Below are positions 40,813-50,428 of a DNA stretch of 60,678 bases, piece by piece. The stretch's first letter is position 1. Each line of letters opens with the position of its first letter. The notes beneath the pieces are model-generated. The model was not told where the DNA came from and did no database searches. It was given only the letters and a program-made list of their open reading frames with translations. The stretch covers positions 1 to 60,678 of IMG/VR virus record IMGVR_UViG_3300032304_001472; one strand, 5' to 3'. Position numbers and translations under genes: made by a program. Source of the stretch: a virus.

Positions 40813-42389
40813 CAATTAATTCGAATATTTTGATTTAATATAGTATTTCTTGCATTAGATAACAACTGACCAATTTCAGCAATTGATTGTTTATTTTTGG
40901 CAGCAATAGGTACTGGTCTCATACCATGAAAAGGATGTACGTGCCCTTCAATAAAGTCATAAATTTTATCTAATAATTTTATTAATTCTTCACCTCTGAC
41001 AGTTGCATAAGTTTGGGATTCAATACTAGTTGTAGGGTCACCAACAAACTTATCTTGTGGTATTCCATACAATGTATCTTTTAATGATATTTTTTTACCA
41101 ACAGGATTTGCGGAATCTTGAGATAACAAAAATATTTTTTGTGCACCCATAACACCATAACTTATTGGTTTATCAATAAATGTAATGGGCTGAACTTTTT
41201 CAACGACTGGGGAAAATTGTTGACCAATTAAAGGAGCGTCATTGTTACCTTTACCTGAAACCAAAAATGACCCTGGTACTCCATTACCCTCAACTATTTT
41301 AATTTTATTTTTAAAACTTAAATAATTATTTGTTTCAGTTATTTCAGTTATAGTACCTCCAGTTGAAAACCTTTCACCTATCTCGTAAGTTTGTTTAGAT
41401 GGTGTTACGAAAAATGGAATTGTATTTTTAAAATTTGTTTGGTTAAAAGTATAACCTACAATTATAATCTCTTGTTGATAAACACCTTTAATAAATGAAT
41501 TTATTAAATAAACTGCATCATCTAGTGTTTTTGAAGTAAATGTTAATGTATCTAAAGCAGTACCAAAATTAGTTCCAACTGATAGTTTAGTTATACTTTC
41601 ACCATTAAGATTAGCGGTGTTAACTTCTAACGATGGGATTGTGTTATGAATACTTACAGAACCATTAAAATTGTTAAATTGTGTGTCTAAGTTATCAATA
41701 TTCCAAATTATAATTTTTTTTGCTATTTGTACATTTTCTCTGAATGTAATTCTAGTTTCTTCGTCACCTATAACTTTATCTTGAGTAAAGTTTGATAGTT
41801 GAATAAAAGCTCTAAATTCATTAGGTGTAGGTAATGTTTCAGGACTTAAATTATTTGATTTTCCCGCACGAATTAAAACTTCATTATCTTTTAATACTAA
41901 ATCTGAACTACCTCTACTTAATAAAGCATTATCCCCAGGTTTTGGGAATATACCCTCAACACCCAATTTATAACTACCATCTAATGGATTTCTAAGACTT
42001 AATGTTTCTTGATATCTTACGCCAGTTGCTAAATATTTTTTCGCACCTTCAAAGTATTCCAAATTGGAACTTAATGGTGACGAAAATGGTCCTTGGATAT
42101 AAAACTTATTTTCTTTATCAAATTTTTTATTTTGATAAATTATATGAACATATTCTTGTTTCTTAGGTATTTGACTTAAAAAGAATGGTAGTAGTGGTAA
42201 GAATAAGATTGGGTCACGACTAGTCCATTTGTCAGTTTCTTCGTTCCAATTTTCAACGGAAGCGAGTAGAGCACTATAATCTTCAGTCTCAGGTATAACT
42301 CGTAATCTACCCAACATCATTGGGTCATCATTATCGTATACTATACCTGGGAATATAATTTGATGTTCATTTTCAGGTCTTATATTCAT
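40812..42389 (-). CDS. Baseplate hub protein, gp5/VgrG-like OB-fold
   Basis: 525 aa. The N terminus (IIFPGIVYDNDDPMMLGRLR, V) matches the OB-fold start of gp5/VgrG-like baseplate hub proteins, where G.V.D..DP..LGR.RV is the usual form. WTSRDPILFLPLLPFFLSQI and GVRYQETLSLRNPLDGSYK follow, then a long beta-rich region. The C terminus contains EGHVHPFHGMRPVPIAAK, a His-rich segment seen at the ends of some hub proteins. It would form the central hub under the tail tube. No lysozyme domain is visible. Start overlaps the preceding coiled-coil gene by 4 bases. Confidence 0.7.
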   Translation of the reverse strand: MNIRPENEHQIIFPGIVYDNDDPMMLGRLRVIPETEDYSALLASVENWNEETDKWTSRDPILFLPLLPFFLSQIPKKQEYVHIIYQNKKFDKENKFYIQGPFSSPLSSNLEYFEGAKKYLATGVRYQETLSLRNPLDGSYKLGVEGIFPKPGDNALLSRGSSDLVLKDNEVLIRAGKSNNLSPETLPTPNEFRAFIQLSNFTQDKVIGDEETRITFRENVQIAKKIIIWNIDNLDTQFNNFNGSVSIHNTIPSLEVNTANLNGESITKLSVGTNFGTALDTLTFTSKTLDDAVYLINSFIKGVYQQEIIIVGYTFNQTNFKNTIPFFVTPSKQTYEIGERFSTGGTITEITETNNYLSFKNKIKIVEGNGVPGSFLVSGKGNNDAPLIGQQFSPVVEKVQPITFIDKPISYGVMGAQKIFLLSQDSANPVGKKISLKDTLYGIPQDKFVGDPTTSIESQTYATVRGEELIKLLDKIYDFIEGHVHPFHGMRPVPIAAKNKQSIAEIGQLLSNARNTILNQNIRIN

Positions 42390-42598
42390 TTCTTAATTCT
42401 ATTTTCGTATTCCTTTAGTATTGTATTATAAGTTAACTCCAACTTATCCAAATGGGTTGTTAATTTGATTAATGTTTCTTTTGTGTTTTCAAAATCTTCT
42501 GAAATAAAATCTAAGGCAAACATCAAATCTTTATTTGAATGTGATTTATAATCTTTGACTATCTTTAATACTTTTTCAGCACTTTCTTTCTTATCCAT
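42386..42598 (-). CDS. Small coiled-coil protein, 70 aa
   Basis: Entirely helical and charged (ESAEKVLKIVKDYKSHSNKD, FENTKETLIKLTTHLDKLEL). It overlaps the hub gene by 4 bases (ATGA) and follows the 633 aa gene by one base, so the three are coupled. It may be a baseplate assembly factor or chaperone; this is inferred from position. Confidence 0.55.
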   Translation of the reverse strand: MDKKESAEKVLKIVKDYKSHSNKDLMFALDFISEDFENTKETLIKLTTHLDKLELTYNTILKEYENRIKK

Positions 42599-42599
42599 A

Positions 42600-44501
42600 T
42601 TATAAAGATTTACCGAATGCGTTTGATGGTAATGATATACCAGCAGGAGTAATTGTCAATGGTGGAATAGCTACTTGTAATTTTCCATTTTCAGCGGTTT
42701 CATTTGCCGCGGCTTTTAATTGACTAAAAATACTAAGTATACCTAAATTTGGACTTCCATCAGGTAAAGCTCCTGTTGGAATACCTATTTTTTGAAGTCC
42801 TTCAATTGTTCCAATAAATGCTCTAGTTTCAGAAAAACCATCCAATAAACGAGTACCAAATAATAATGGTAATGGTATTTCGTTACCAAAACCTGTTGTT
42901 GCAATCTTTAATAACCATAATAATTCATCAATTACACTTTTGCATTTTCTCCAATCACTAATAAATTCTGCAACAACAATTAAAATTTGTATTAATTTTA
43001 GAATCATAATTAAACGTTTATCAGCTTTCTCTTTAGCTAAGTCTAAAATTATTTGTTGGATTAGATTTTTGATATCTTTTTTAATTAACTCAAAAAGTTC
43101 TTGAACAAATATAGCTCCTATTTTTGAAACTATATTAATAAAGAATTTCTTAAATTGTTTAACGAAATCAACATAATTGTTAATTTCATCAAGAAGGGTC
43201 TGTCCTATAGCTTTTAACATTGTAAAGATTGGTAAAAGTACTTTAGGTGATAATAATGCAGTTACAAGTCCTTGTGCGATTAATTTAATAAAATTAAAAT
43301 CAACCGCAACTTGAATATTTCCAGTTATAGCTAAACCTTGCCATTGTGGATTATTTGTTAACGTGGTTGTTATAGAATCGGCAGCATTTATTAAATCGTT
43401 ATCAGGTACTAATCTTAAATTTTCTAACGCCTCTAAAACAGCTACAGAATCAACTGGTAGTTTAACATAATCACAATTTTCATATTCCACAACACCATTT
43501 AGTATGTTGTCAACATTTTGTTGTATATTCCTTAAATCTAAATCAGTAAATTCAAAAAATGATTCATCAATACCATCCAATTCAGCTACTTTAGCAACAC
43601 CACTAACATCAATTTCTTGTCTATTATCAAAACAAAGTCCTAAAACTCTTTGTAAAAAAATTCCAAATTTTGTAGCATTCTCAACTTGAGTTATTCCAAG
43701 TGATGCTTGTATTGATATTGCCCCAGTTAATGCTTCTAATATTGCTGGAATTATTGTTTCAAATTCAATCACTTTAATTGTTCTATAATAGTCAGTTAAG
43801 AATTCACCAACTTTGTTAGCCCCCGTTAATCTATTTGATAAGTTAATCTTAAACCATCCACCAGGTTGTCCAAGATATTGGGGTTCAAATTGGATGTTAA
43901 ATAAATCTTGACCAGATTCTCCTTTATATAATTGTCCGTTATCGACTGAATATGGTTGTGTACTTTGAATCCTTTGATATAATTCCCTATTCATTGAGAA
44001 TGGGGTTGTTTGAACTTGGATTGGTAGTTTCTCATAGAGAACTTTACCAGGACTTTCATTGGGGTCTAATTTTAATAAATTAGCAATATCAATTGACCCA
44101 ACTTTAATCCAAATTTCACTAGGGTCAAATGTTTGTTGTTGGTCACAACCAATAGCATTAAGAGCTTCTTCATTTAATATTTCAGATATTTTGGGTTCAA
44201 TATTTTTAATTGTTTGAAGAAGGAGTCTTTTAATGTACCTAGTTGAGTTACTTCCTTTTCCCCCAGTTATGTTATTAATATCTAATAATTGTTCAAATTG
44301 ATTTTTTAAATCTCTTTGATATTTTTTTTTAGTTTCTTTTAATTTGTCAATAGTTTCAGTAACACCAACTTTGGATTCTTCAAAGGAATCTCCAGCGGAT
44401 TTTTGAATCCCGTCATAATCTTTTTTTAATTCTTTGTAAGCTTTTGTTGCCTCAATTTTATCCTTAACTTTTTTGTAATCAAATTTTAAATCTAATGACA
44501 T
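42600..44501 (-). CDS. Large structural protein with long helical hydrophobic region
   Basis: 633 aa. The N terminus is coiled-coil (KLKETKKKYQRDLKNQFEQL). The centre is mixed alpha/beta. Residues about 400-560 are a continuous run of hydrophobic and amphipathic helices (FIKLIAQGLVTALLSPKVLL, KKFFINIVSKIGAIFVQELF, LIMILKLIQILIVVAEFISD). The C terminus is Pro/Gly-rich. It lies in the baseplate operon beside the hub gene, so it is likely a tail or baseplate component that may touch the host membrane. Family not recognised. Confidence 0.55.
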   Translation of the reverse strand: MSLDLKFDYKKVKDKIEATKAYKELKKDYDGIQKSAGDSFEESKVGVTETIDKLKETKKKYQRDLKNQFEQLLDINNITGGKGSNSTRYIKRLLLQTIKNIEPKISEILNEEALNAIGCDQQQTFDPSEIWIKVGSIDIANLLKLDPNESPGKVLYEKLPIQVQTTPFSMNRELYQRIQSTQPYSVDNGQLYKGESGQDLFNIQFEPQYLGQPGGWFKINLSNRLTGANKVGEFLTDYYRTIKVIEFETIIPAILEALTGAISIQASLGITQVENATKFGIFLQRVLGLCFDNRQEIDVSGVAKVAELDGIDESFFEFTDLDLRNIQQNVDNILNGVVEYENCDYVKLPVDSVAVLEALENLRLVPDNDLINAADSITTTLTNNPQWQGLAITGNIQVAVDFNFIKLIAQGLVTALLSPKVLLPIFTMLKAIGQTLLDEINNYVDFVKQFKKFFINIVSKIGAIFVQELFELIKKDIKNLIQQIILDLAKEKADKRLIMILKLIQILIVVAEFISDWRKCKSVIDELLWLLKIATTGFGNEIPLPLLFGTRLLDGFSETRAFIGTIEGLQKIGIPTGALPDGSPNLGILSIFSQLKAAANETAENGKLQVAIPPLTITPAGISLPSNAFGKSL

Positions 44502-44876
44502 CTATTTTTTCATTTTGTAAGTATTATCAGTTTTTGAAATATCTCTTTCCATTAAATCCTTGATTATATCATCATTAACATCTATATCTGAAATAGAAAA
44601 TGATTCTTTAGTATTGTTTGTTTTTTCCCAAACTGATGATTGTAACTTAGACAAGGTCAATTTTTTCTCAACACAATCATTGATTATCTTTTGTTGTTTT
44701 TCAATAACAGGACCTATAAGAGTCATGTCTTCAGGTTCTTTCATCATTGTTAACATTTTATTTTGAATTCTAATTGCGGTATTTCTTTGTTCAACCAATT
44801 CATTATAAATCTCTTGCATCAATGAAAGAATGGATTCTTTTGAGAGATTAATTTCTTTATTTTGTGGTCTAGGCAT
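44502..44876 (-). CDS. Coiled-coil protein, 124 aa
   Basis: Helical throughout: ILSLMQEIYNELVEQRNTAI, KMLTMMKEPEDMTLIGPVIE, then a charged tail ending TYKMKK. It directly precedes the 633 aa structural gene with no gap and follows the late sigma gene. Probably a virion or assembly protein. No family recognised. Confidence 0.55.
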   Translation of the reverse strand: MPRPQNKEINLSKESILSLMQEIYNELVEQRNTAIRIQNKMLTMMKEPEDMTLIGPVIEKQQKIINDCVEKKLTLSKLQSSVWEKTNNTKESFSISDIDVNDDIIKDLMERDISKTDNTYKMKK

Positions 44877-44881
44877 ATTTT

Positions 44882-45631
44882 TTATTCTTTAATCATTTTA
44901 TCTATCATATCTACATAAATAGTTTTAAATTTTTTTATTGAACTTCGAATTTCTTTGGTAGATAAATTAGTCATTTCTCTTAATGAAAGAAGAATAATAT
45001 TTTTATTAAATTTGTTATTGGATGTCCCAACAAATATTTTATCATAATTTAAGAAAATTTCATATAACGCTTCACCTAGTTTTTTTTCACTTTCATTCAA
45101 ATTTTCTTTTTGTAAAAAACATTCTAATGATAATAGAAAATTTTTAATAATATCCATAGAATCAATATTATCATTATCAATTGAATACGAATAGTCTGAA
45201 TTGTTTTCCAAGTCAGTTGAAATATCTTCATAAGATATTTTTTTGTTCATATCTTTTTGGTCTTTAATAATTTGACCCATAAGATAGTTTTTACAAATTG
45301 TACCAAAATAAGAATAAGCCTTTTTTTCTTTGGAAGGCTTAAACTTATCTATTTTGGTCATTAAAAAAGAATGTGTGTCGGTGTGTAGTTCGTTAAACTC
45401 CATATCCTTTCTGTATAATTTATATCTTCGTATTATTGAAGATATCATTTTATCTAAAGGATGTCTTAAAAAATCATTGTAAATTTTGTTTTTTTCTTCA
45501 AATGTTGTTGCGTTTAAATAATTAACAACTGCAATTTCTTCTTCAACATCAAAATAATTTTTTTGTTTTGACTTTCTTTTCTTTTTTAATTCTAAATTTG
45601 TTTCACTAGGTAATACTATAGATTCAGACAT
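44882..45631 (-). CDS. 55: Late sigma factor, T4 gp55-like
   Basis: 249 aa. The centre matches sigma region 2 as in T4 gp55: ELHTDTHSFLMTKIDKFKPS, KEKKAYSYFGTICKNYLMGQ, IIKDQKD. The C-terminal part (LLSLREMTNLSTKEIRSSIK) resembles a weak helix-turn-helix. gp55 directs host RNA polymerase to late promoters that have only a -10-like element. The window contains such an element (ATATTTAT) before many structural genes, which fits. It lies upstream of the baseplate genes on the same strand, overlapping the preceding glycosyltransferase gene by one base. Confidence 0.78.
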   Translation of the reverse strand: MSESIVLPSETNLELKKKRKSKQKNYFDVEEEIAVVNYLNATTFEEKNKIYNDFLRHPLDKMISSIIRRYKLYRKDMEFNELHTDTHSFLMTKIDKFKPSKEKKAYSYFGTICKNYLMGQIIKDQKDMNKKISYEDISTDLENNSDYSYSIDNDNIDSMDIIKNFLLSLECFLQKENLNESEKKLGEALYEIFLNYDKIFVGTSNNKFNKNIILLSLREMTNLSTKEIRSSIKKFKTIYVDMIDKMIKE

Positions 45632-46434
45632 TAATTGGGTTGTGATTCAAAATTTATTTTTCTGTCTTTAATGAAGTAATATTCTTTCTTAGCGGAATCC
45701 AACCAAAATTTAACTTCATCTTGACTTAATTGATTGTCACCATTTTTATAGTTCCAAAATATTGATCCATCTCTTAAGTTAGTATGTTTGTAACCAATTT
45801 TAGGAATTGACATTATTTTTAAAGAGTTATGTGTTAATCTTAAAAACATCTCATATCCAAAAGTTAATTTAAAGGATGGTTTTAATCCACCATAATCCTC
45901 AAATGATGATTTTTTAATTACCATACCTGATAGTTGAAAATTTTGGAAATCTTGGAGTACTTCATTGTTTAATATTCCCATTTCATTAGTAATATTCAAT
46001 GCAAATGTCGCTTCATTAGTGAATCCTACAAATTTCCCCATTTGGTCAGTATCAACCACAATAGGTAAAAATGCACCAACTTCAAGATAAAACTCAGAGT
46101 ATTTTTTGACATTTTTAAACCAGATGTTTGAATATTCATCATCAAATTCATAGAAAGAAACCCATTTAGAATTTGCAATACTTACACCATAGTTTATTTG
46201 TTCTGAGAAATTACATGGTTTAGTCCAAACAGATTTAACAACGTTTAATGTTGAAAAATCATACAAATCCAAAAATTCAACTAGAGTAGTTTCATCCGAG
46301 TGAACAATAATCAACTCATTAATTTGAGTTTTTTGTTCAGTTAAAGATTTTATTGCTTTTTCAAAATATTCAGAAAAGTTTTGAGCTTTTGCTGACTTAA
46401 TTGGTAAAATTACCGATACATCAAATTTTTCCAT
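45631..46434 (-). CDS. GT2-type glycosyltransferase
   Basis: 267 aa GT-A fold enzyme. It begins DVSVILPIKSAKAQNFSEYF, then QINELIIVHSDE and NYGVSIANSKWVSFYEFDDE, where the DDE is the DxD-type metal site. LSGMVIKKSSFEDYGGLKPS followed by FGYEMFLRLT corresponds to the acceptor-side region. It would transfer a sugar from a nucleotide-sugar donor to a phage or host target. First of several glycosyltransferases in this island. The acceptor cannot be told. Confidence 0.75.
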   Translation of the reverse strand: MEKFDVSVILPIKSAKAQNFSEYFEKAIKSLTEQKTQINELIIVHSDETTLVEFLDLYDFSTLNVVKSVWTKPCNFSEQINYGVSIANSKWVSFYEFDDEYSNIWFKNVKKYSEFYLEVGAFLPIVVDTDQMGKFVGFTNEATFALNITNEMGILNNEVLQDFQNFQLSGMVIKKSSFEDYGGLKPSFKLTFGYEMFLRLTHNSLKIMSIPKIGYKHTNLRDGSIFWNYKNGDNQLSQDEVKFWLDSAKKEYYFIKDRKINFESQPN

Positions 46435-46438
46435 ATTT

Positions 46439-47497
46439 TTATTCTGTTTCTTGAAATTTATTTAATTGTTCTTCAAATGAAGAAACTCTTTTTGAGACAT
46501 AACCACTAAAAGTCTCAACAACTAAAGATTGGAATTCTTCTTTAGTTTTTTCTTCTCTAATTGTTTTTTTTATACCCTCGTACATTTCATCACTGATATT
46601 ATCTTCTAACCAATTTTGTAAGAAGTCAGCAACAAAATCTACTATTTGGATTTTATTATTAACCCAAATTCCATTTTCTTCATTCATCCAATGTGGTACT
46701 AAATTTGGTGCTAAACCTAATACAGGCACACCTACTTTCATAGATTCTAATGGGAATGTACCATAACCACTTGTATCGTCAATCCAAACAGATAAGAAAC
46801 AATCTTGAAGAGTCTTTCCGAAATCAGCTTCACTTAGACCTCTCATATCTTTAAATGTAATCCATCTATATTGAGGAAACTTAATATAAAAACTTTTGAT
46901 TAGATTTAATGTATCTCTTTGGTCCCTAGAATGAACCGCGATAATTGGTTTTGCTGGGAATTTTTGAGGTTCAAAACTATCAGAAATGTATGGTGGAATT
47001 ACATCAATTGATGTTCCTCTCATAACATTACTAATAAATTCTTTTTGGAATTCAGATGTTGTTATACATTTATGAAACCCATATTGTCCCCAAGTTGCAC
47101 CTGGTTGTAATGTTTCTAACATATGGTCATATGCTTGACATAAAACAATTTTACCGCAAGGTAAATTTTTTATTTGTTCCATAACAAAACCATAAAGTTC
47201 TGGTATAATAATAAAATCTTCAGGTGAAATCTCAAGATTTTGACCCTCAATTGATTTATGCGGTAATGTTGAGTATTCATCCCCTAACCAAAGAGAAACT
47301 CCCATATAGTCACTTTTCTCGTGTAACATAATGGAATTATACCCCACGTCCAATAATGTTTTTGCCATTCTATAAATGTATGCAACAGACGCTTTAGCAT
47401 TACCTTTAGTATCTTGTACTAGAAAATAAATTCTTGATTTTTTGTTTTTTAAATTTTCAATAGATTTTTCTAATTTTACTAATTTTTCTTGTTCCAT
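46439..47497 (-). CDS. GT4-type glycosyltransferase
   Basis: 352 aa GT-B fold enzyme. The N-terminal half begins KSRIYFLVQDTKGNAKASVA, YIYRMAKTLLDVGYNSIML. The C-terminal half has IIAVHSRDQRDTLNLIKSFY, DCFLSVWIDDTSGYGTFPLE, SMKVGVPVLGLAPNLVPHWM; the E in FPLES is the usual donor-binding Glu. The C terminus is a charged helix. It lies 4 bases from the GT2 gene and is part of the same operon. Confidence 0.72.
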   Translation of the reverse strand: MEQEKLVKLEKSIENLKNKKSRIYFLVQDTKGNAKASVAYIYRMAKTLLDVGYNSIMLHEKSDYMGVSLWLGDEYSTLPHKSIEGQNLEISPEDFIIIPELYGFVMEQIKNLPCGKIVLCQAYDHMLETLQPGATWGQYGFHKCITTSEFQKEFISNVMRGTSIDVIPPYISDSFEPQKFPAKPIIAVHSRDQRDTLNLIKSFYIKFPQYRWITFKDMRGLSEADFGKTLQDCFLSVWIDDTSGYGTFPLESMKVGVPVLGLAPNLVPHWMNEENGIWVNNKIQIVDFVADFLQNWLEDNISDEMYEGIKKTIREEKTKEEFQSLVVETFSGYVSKRVSSFEEQLNKFQETE

Positions 47498-47499
47498 AT

Positions 47500-47769
47500 T
47501 TAAATTTTATTGATTAATTTTTTATACAGTAATGAATTGAAAGCTAATCTAAATGGCATTGATAATTCAGTGCTTTTCATACCTAATGCTTCATCAGCTT
47601 CTTCATTTTCAACAATAAGTGTTTCTGTCATCATTTTAACCATTTCATATTTAACAACACTTATATGATTCTGTGGTACACCGGTATAGTCGGTTGGGGG
47701 TTCTACATTGATATATTTTTCAATCGCGTCAATATCAAAGTAATAATTTTCACCTAATATTTTTAACAT
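47500..47769 (-). CDS. Hypothetical protein, 89 aa
   Basis: Acidic helical protein (YYFDIDAIEKYINVEPPTDY, YEMVKMMTETLIVENEEADE). It lies 2 bases from the GT4 gene and overlaps the HAD-like gene by 7 bases, so it is co-translated in the glycosylation operon. No motif recognised. Confidence 0.55.
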   Translation of the reverse strand: MLKILGENYYFDIDAIEKYINVEPPTDYTGVPQNHISVVKYEMVKMMTETLIVENEEADEALGMKSTELSMPFRLAFNSLLYKKLINKI

Positions 47770-48413
47770 TCTATTATTTGTTTTAAAATTCCTTTTAAAT
47801 CTTTAATTGATTTAATGGAAAAATCTTTATTTATATCCATATTATAATCTGTTTCAAATTTTATTATAATTTTATCTTTTGGATGATGTAATAATAAGTT
47901 AGGATTTGCTGTAAGTAAAACATCAAATTCATTCCAAATTGAATTTATTGTGAAATTGGAATAAAAAAATACTTTTTCTAATTCACAACCAAATTTGGAT
48001 AAAAAGAAAAGTGTTGCTGGTTTGGATTTCCCAATCTCATCTGATAATATCATAAAATCCCATTGTCTCCTATTCTCAACATATACATCATTTAAATCAT
48101 TAAATGTTGTCATTTCAGTTGATGGTGCATGTCCAAATAACTCCATACAATATTCTTCATACATAAATGAATAATACTCTTCCTCACTTTGGAAAGCAAA
48201 ATGATTTTGTAAATCTAATGTTGTTGTTGGGGATAATATTTTATATTCAAATGGTTCTGAGATTGTCTCCAACTCAGTATTTCCAGACAAGTCAATTGTG
48301 TAAGTTTGAGATGGGAATTCTTGATAACCATCTATTAAGTGTTTTTCATATAAATGTTTGAATTTACCAATGGTGTCTCTTAATACACCATTTACATCAA
48401 TAGCAATTCTCAT
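47763..48413 (-). CDS. HAD-like hydrolase
   Basis: 216 aa. It begins MRIAIDVNGVLRDTIGKFKH, which resembles HAD motif I, although the second Asp of DxD is Asn (DVNG). WDFMILSDEIGKSKPATLFF has the motif II Ser and motif III Lys, and KVFFYSN with FDVLLTANPNLL the later region. HAD enzymes are usually phosphatases; the DxN change may reduce phosphatase activity. Within the glycosyltransferase island it may act on sugar phosphates or nucleotides (inference). Confidence 0.55.
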   Translation of the reverse strand: MRIAIDVNGVLRDTIGKFKHLYEKHLIDGYQEFPSQTYTIDLSGNTELETISEPFEYKILSPTTTLDLQNHFAFQSEEEYYSFMYEEYCMELFGHAPSTEMTTFNDLNDVYVENRRQWDFMILSDEIGKSKPATLFFLSKFGCELEKVFFYSNFTINSIWNEFDVLLTANPNLLLHHPKDKIIIKFETDYNMDINKDFSIKSIKDLKGILKQIIEC

Positions 48414-48423
48414 AATTTCTTGT

Positions 48424-49146
48424 TTAATATCTTTCTAAAATCTTAGTTATCAAAGGATTTCTTACAACATCATTTAAAGTAAATTTAAATATTCCTATAT
48501 CATCTAAATCAGTTAATCTATGTATGGCGTCATATAATCCAGATTTTTCAACTTGTTTAAACTTATCAGTTTGATCAATATCCCCACTAATAAAAAATTT
48601 ACTATTGAATCCAATTCTTGTTAAAATTGTTTTCATTTCATTTGGGGTTGTATTTTGAAATTCTTCTCCAACTAATATTGCATTGTCAATATTAAGACCT
48701 CTAATAAATGAAATTGCCATAACTTCGATAACACCAATTTCTTCAAGTTTTTTTGTCGCTTCTTGACCTATTATTTTTTTCAATAAATAAAAAGAGGCGT
48801 AAACATATGGGTCCATTTTTTCTCTAACGTCACCAGGTAACAATCCAATAGTTGAATCACTACTTTCTACTGCAGGTCTTAATATGATTATTTTTTCATA
48901 TGGTGCATTTAGGTCAGATATTAAATCAACCGCAGCTTTTAATGAAATATAACTTTTACCTGTACCAGCGGGACCTGAGCAAATCGTTATTTGATTTTTT
49001 TTCAACAAATCATAATATATTTTTTGATTGTCAGATAAGAACTTTTCTTTGGATTTCTTTTTGATTATTTCACAAATAATCTCCTTTCTTGTTTTTTTTG
49101 TTTCCTCGGTATTTTGAGGTTGTGTTGGTTTTTTTCTTGTTGCCAT
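48424..49146 (-). CDS. phoH: PhoH-like ATPase
   Basis: 240 aa. The PhoH P-loop is clear: ITICSGPAGTGKSYISLKAA, followed by IIILRPAVESSDSTIGLLPG, EKMDPYVYASFYLL, AISFIRGLNIDNAILVGEEF and MKTILTRIGFNSKFFISGDI. PhoH-like proteins are NTPases with RNA-related activity and are very common in T4-like phages. The N-terminal Lys/Glu-rich extension is not part of the domain. It is complete in length. Confidence 0.9.
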   Translation of the reverse strand: MATRKKPTQPQNTEETKKTRKEIICEIIKKKSKEKFLSDNQKIYYDLLKKNQITICSGPAGTGKSYISLKAAVDLISDLNAPYEKIIILRPAVESSDSTIGLLPGDVREKMDPYVYASFYLLKKIIGQEATKKLEEIGVIEVMAISFIRGLNIDNAILVGEEFQNTTPNEMKTILTRIGFNSKFFISGDIDQTDKFKQVEKSGLYDAIHRLTDLDDIGIFKFTLNDVVRNPLITKILERY

Positions 49147-49156
49147 TTATCGTTAA

Positions 49157-49876
49157 TTAAACTAATTTATTATAAAAAAAATTATAAGCAAATAAATCTT
49201 CAATTTCATTTTTATTATGTTGGGCAAAATCACTAATATCCCTAAACGTTCCAGTGTCAGCTCTGCCTCTATCACGTTTTTTAACAAATTCATCTTTTGT
49301 TTTACAAAAATAATGATTAATTTGGGCGACATCGATTGGGCCATTATGATTAAAAGGTGAATTGTCAATTCTTTTAAAATTAGTATCCACGCTTTTTCCA
49401 TTTGGGTTATGTACGTGCATGTAACCAACTTTTTTTAAATTAACAATACTCTTAATGTGTTCATTAGGTATTGTGCCTCTTTTAGTAAATCTTTTTATTA
49501 CACTAAATTCTTCCGAACTTGTTAAACCATTATCACCAAATAACACCCAATTAATCCCAATTGCATCTTCATTTTTGTAATCTGAAATGAAGTTAGAAAT
49601 TGTTTTGTGTTTTTTTAAAACTAAAAATTCATCAACATCTAAAAAAGCCGCCCAATCATAATCATTTCTATATTGTCTTATAAAATTATTATATGCTGGT
49701 AATTGTTGTACCACTCCAGGTGTTGGAACAGTTACAACATTTTCATTTTTTATTTTTGATTCCCAATCGTTTTCATATATGAATATTTTATGAAATCCTA
49801 ATTTAATGTGATAATCCACCCATTCTTGAATATAAGGGTCTTCGTTTTTTGCAATACAAACTAATGCTATTTTCAT
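49157..49876 (-). CDS. GT92-like glycosyltransferase
   Basis: 239 aa. MKIALVCIAKNEDPYIQEWV, DYHIKLGFHKIFIYEND is the typical start of the GT92/Glyco_tranf_2_4 group, and WAAFLDVDEFLVLK carries the DxD metal site. The C-terminal part (INHYFCKTKDEFVKKRDRGR) follows the family. Second GT-A enzyme of the island. The substrate is unknown. Confidence 0.8.
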   Translation of the reverse strand: MKIALVCIAKNEDPYIQEWVDYHIKLGFHKIFIYENDWESKIKNENVVTVPTPGVVQQLPAYNNFIRQYRNDYDWAAFLDVDEFLVLKKHKTISNFISDYKNEDAIGINWVLFGDNGLTSSEEFSVIKRFTKRGTIPNEHIKSIVNLKKVGYMHVHNPNGKSVDTNFKRIDNSPFNHNGPIDVAQINHYFCKTKDEFVKKRDRGRADTGTFRDISDFAQHNKNEIEDLFAYNFFYNKLV

Positions 49877-49878
49877 AT

Positions 49879-50427
49879 TTAAATTTTAATCCACCATTGT
49901 TGATGACCTATAGTGTTTATGTTTTCTTCACCAAAAATTTCGTTAACTGCTTTTATTACTCCAGGCCAACCTAAAACATAATCATCACCACAAATAATAC
50001 CACTTTTTTTTAATTTAGGTAACCAAGAAATGATATCCAACTTAACTGACTCATATTCGTGTGATGCGTCAATATATATAACATCAAAAAATTCATTAGG
50101 ATAATTCTTAGATTCATCCACCGATTCATTTTTAATCAGATTTATTTTGTCTAAAATTGGTTGTAAATTTTCTCTACAGATATTATAGTAATCTATAGTT
50201 TTATCGTGTTCTAATGACCCTAAAAAATGGTCAACTGCATAATATTCATAATTAATATTTTCATTTGTTAATATAACATTCCACATCGCAGTGCAACGAC
50301 CTTTAAAAACCCCAATTTCTATTATCTTAAGTTTTTCAAAATTGTTATTCAGTAATATACTTTTTAATAATTTACCTTGATCGGTTTCAGTTGAGTACCC
50401 ATCAATTTTTTGATAAAAATGTTTCAT
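49879..50427 (-). CDS. SAM-dependent methyltransferase
   Basis: 182 aa from the ATG at 50427, which lies one base after the previous stop; an ATG at 50463 would overlap that gene. Class I methyltransferase pattern: LKIIEIGVFKGRCTAMW (SAM-binding loop), YYAVDHFLGS, FFDVIYIDASHEYESVKLDI, ISWLPKLKKSGIICGDDY. It resembles Methyltransf_24/TylF-type enzymes that act on sugars or small molecules. It is a tandem paralogue of the next gene. Likely modifies glycans made by the neighbouring glycosyltransferases (inference). Confidence 0.75.
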   Translation of the reverse strand: MKHFYQKIDGYSTETDQGKLLKSILLNNNFEKLKIIEIGVFKGRCTAMWNVILTNENINYEYYAVDHFLGSLEHDKTIDYYNICRENLQPILDKINLIKNESVDESKNYPNEFFDVIYIDASHEYESVKLDIISWLPKLKKSGIICGDDYVLGWPGVIKAVNEIFGEENINTIGHQQWWIKI

Positions 50428-50428
50428 A

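Noticed and set aside
49162-49428. 88-codon minus-strand ORF within the GT92-like gene
   Set aside because: Out-of-frame shadow of a gene with clear glycosyltransferase motifs.
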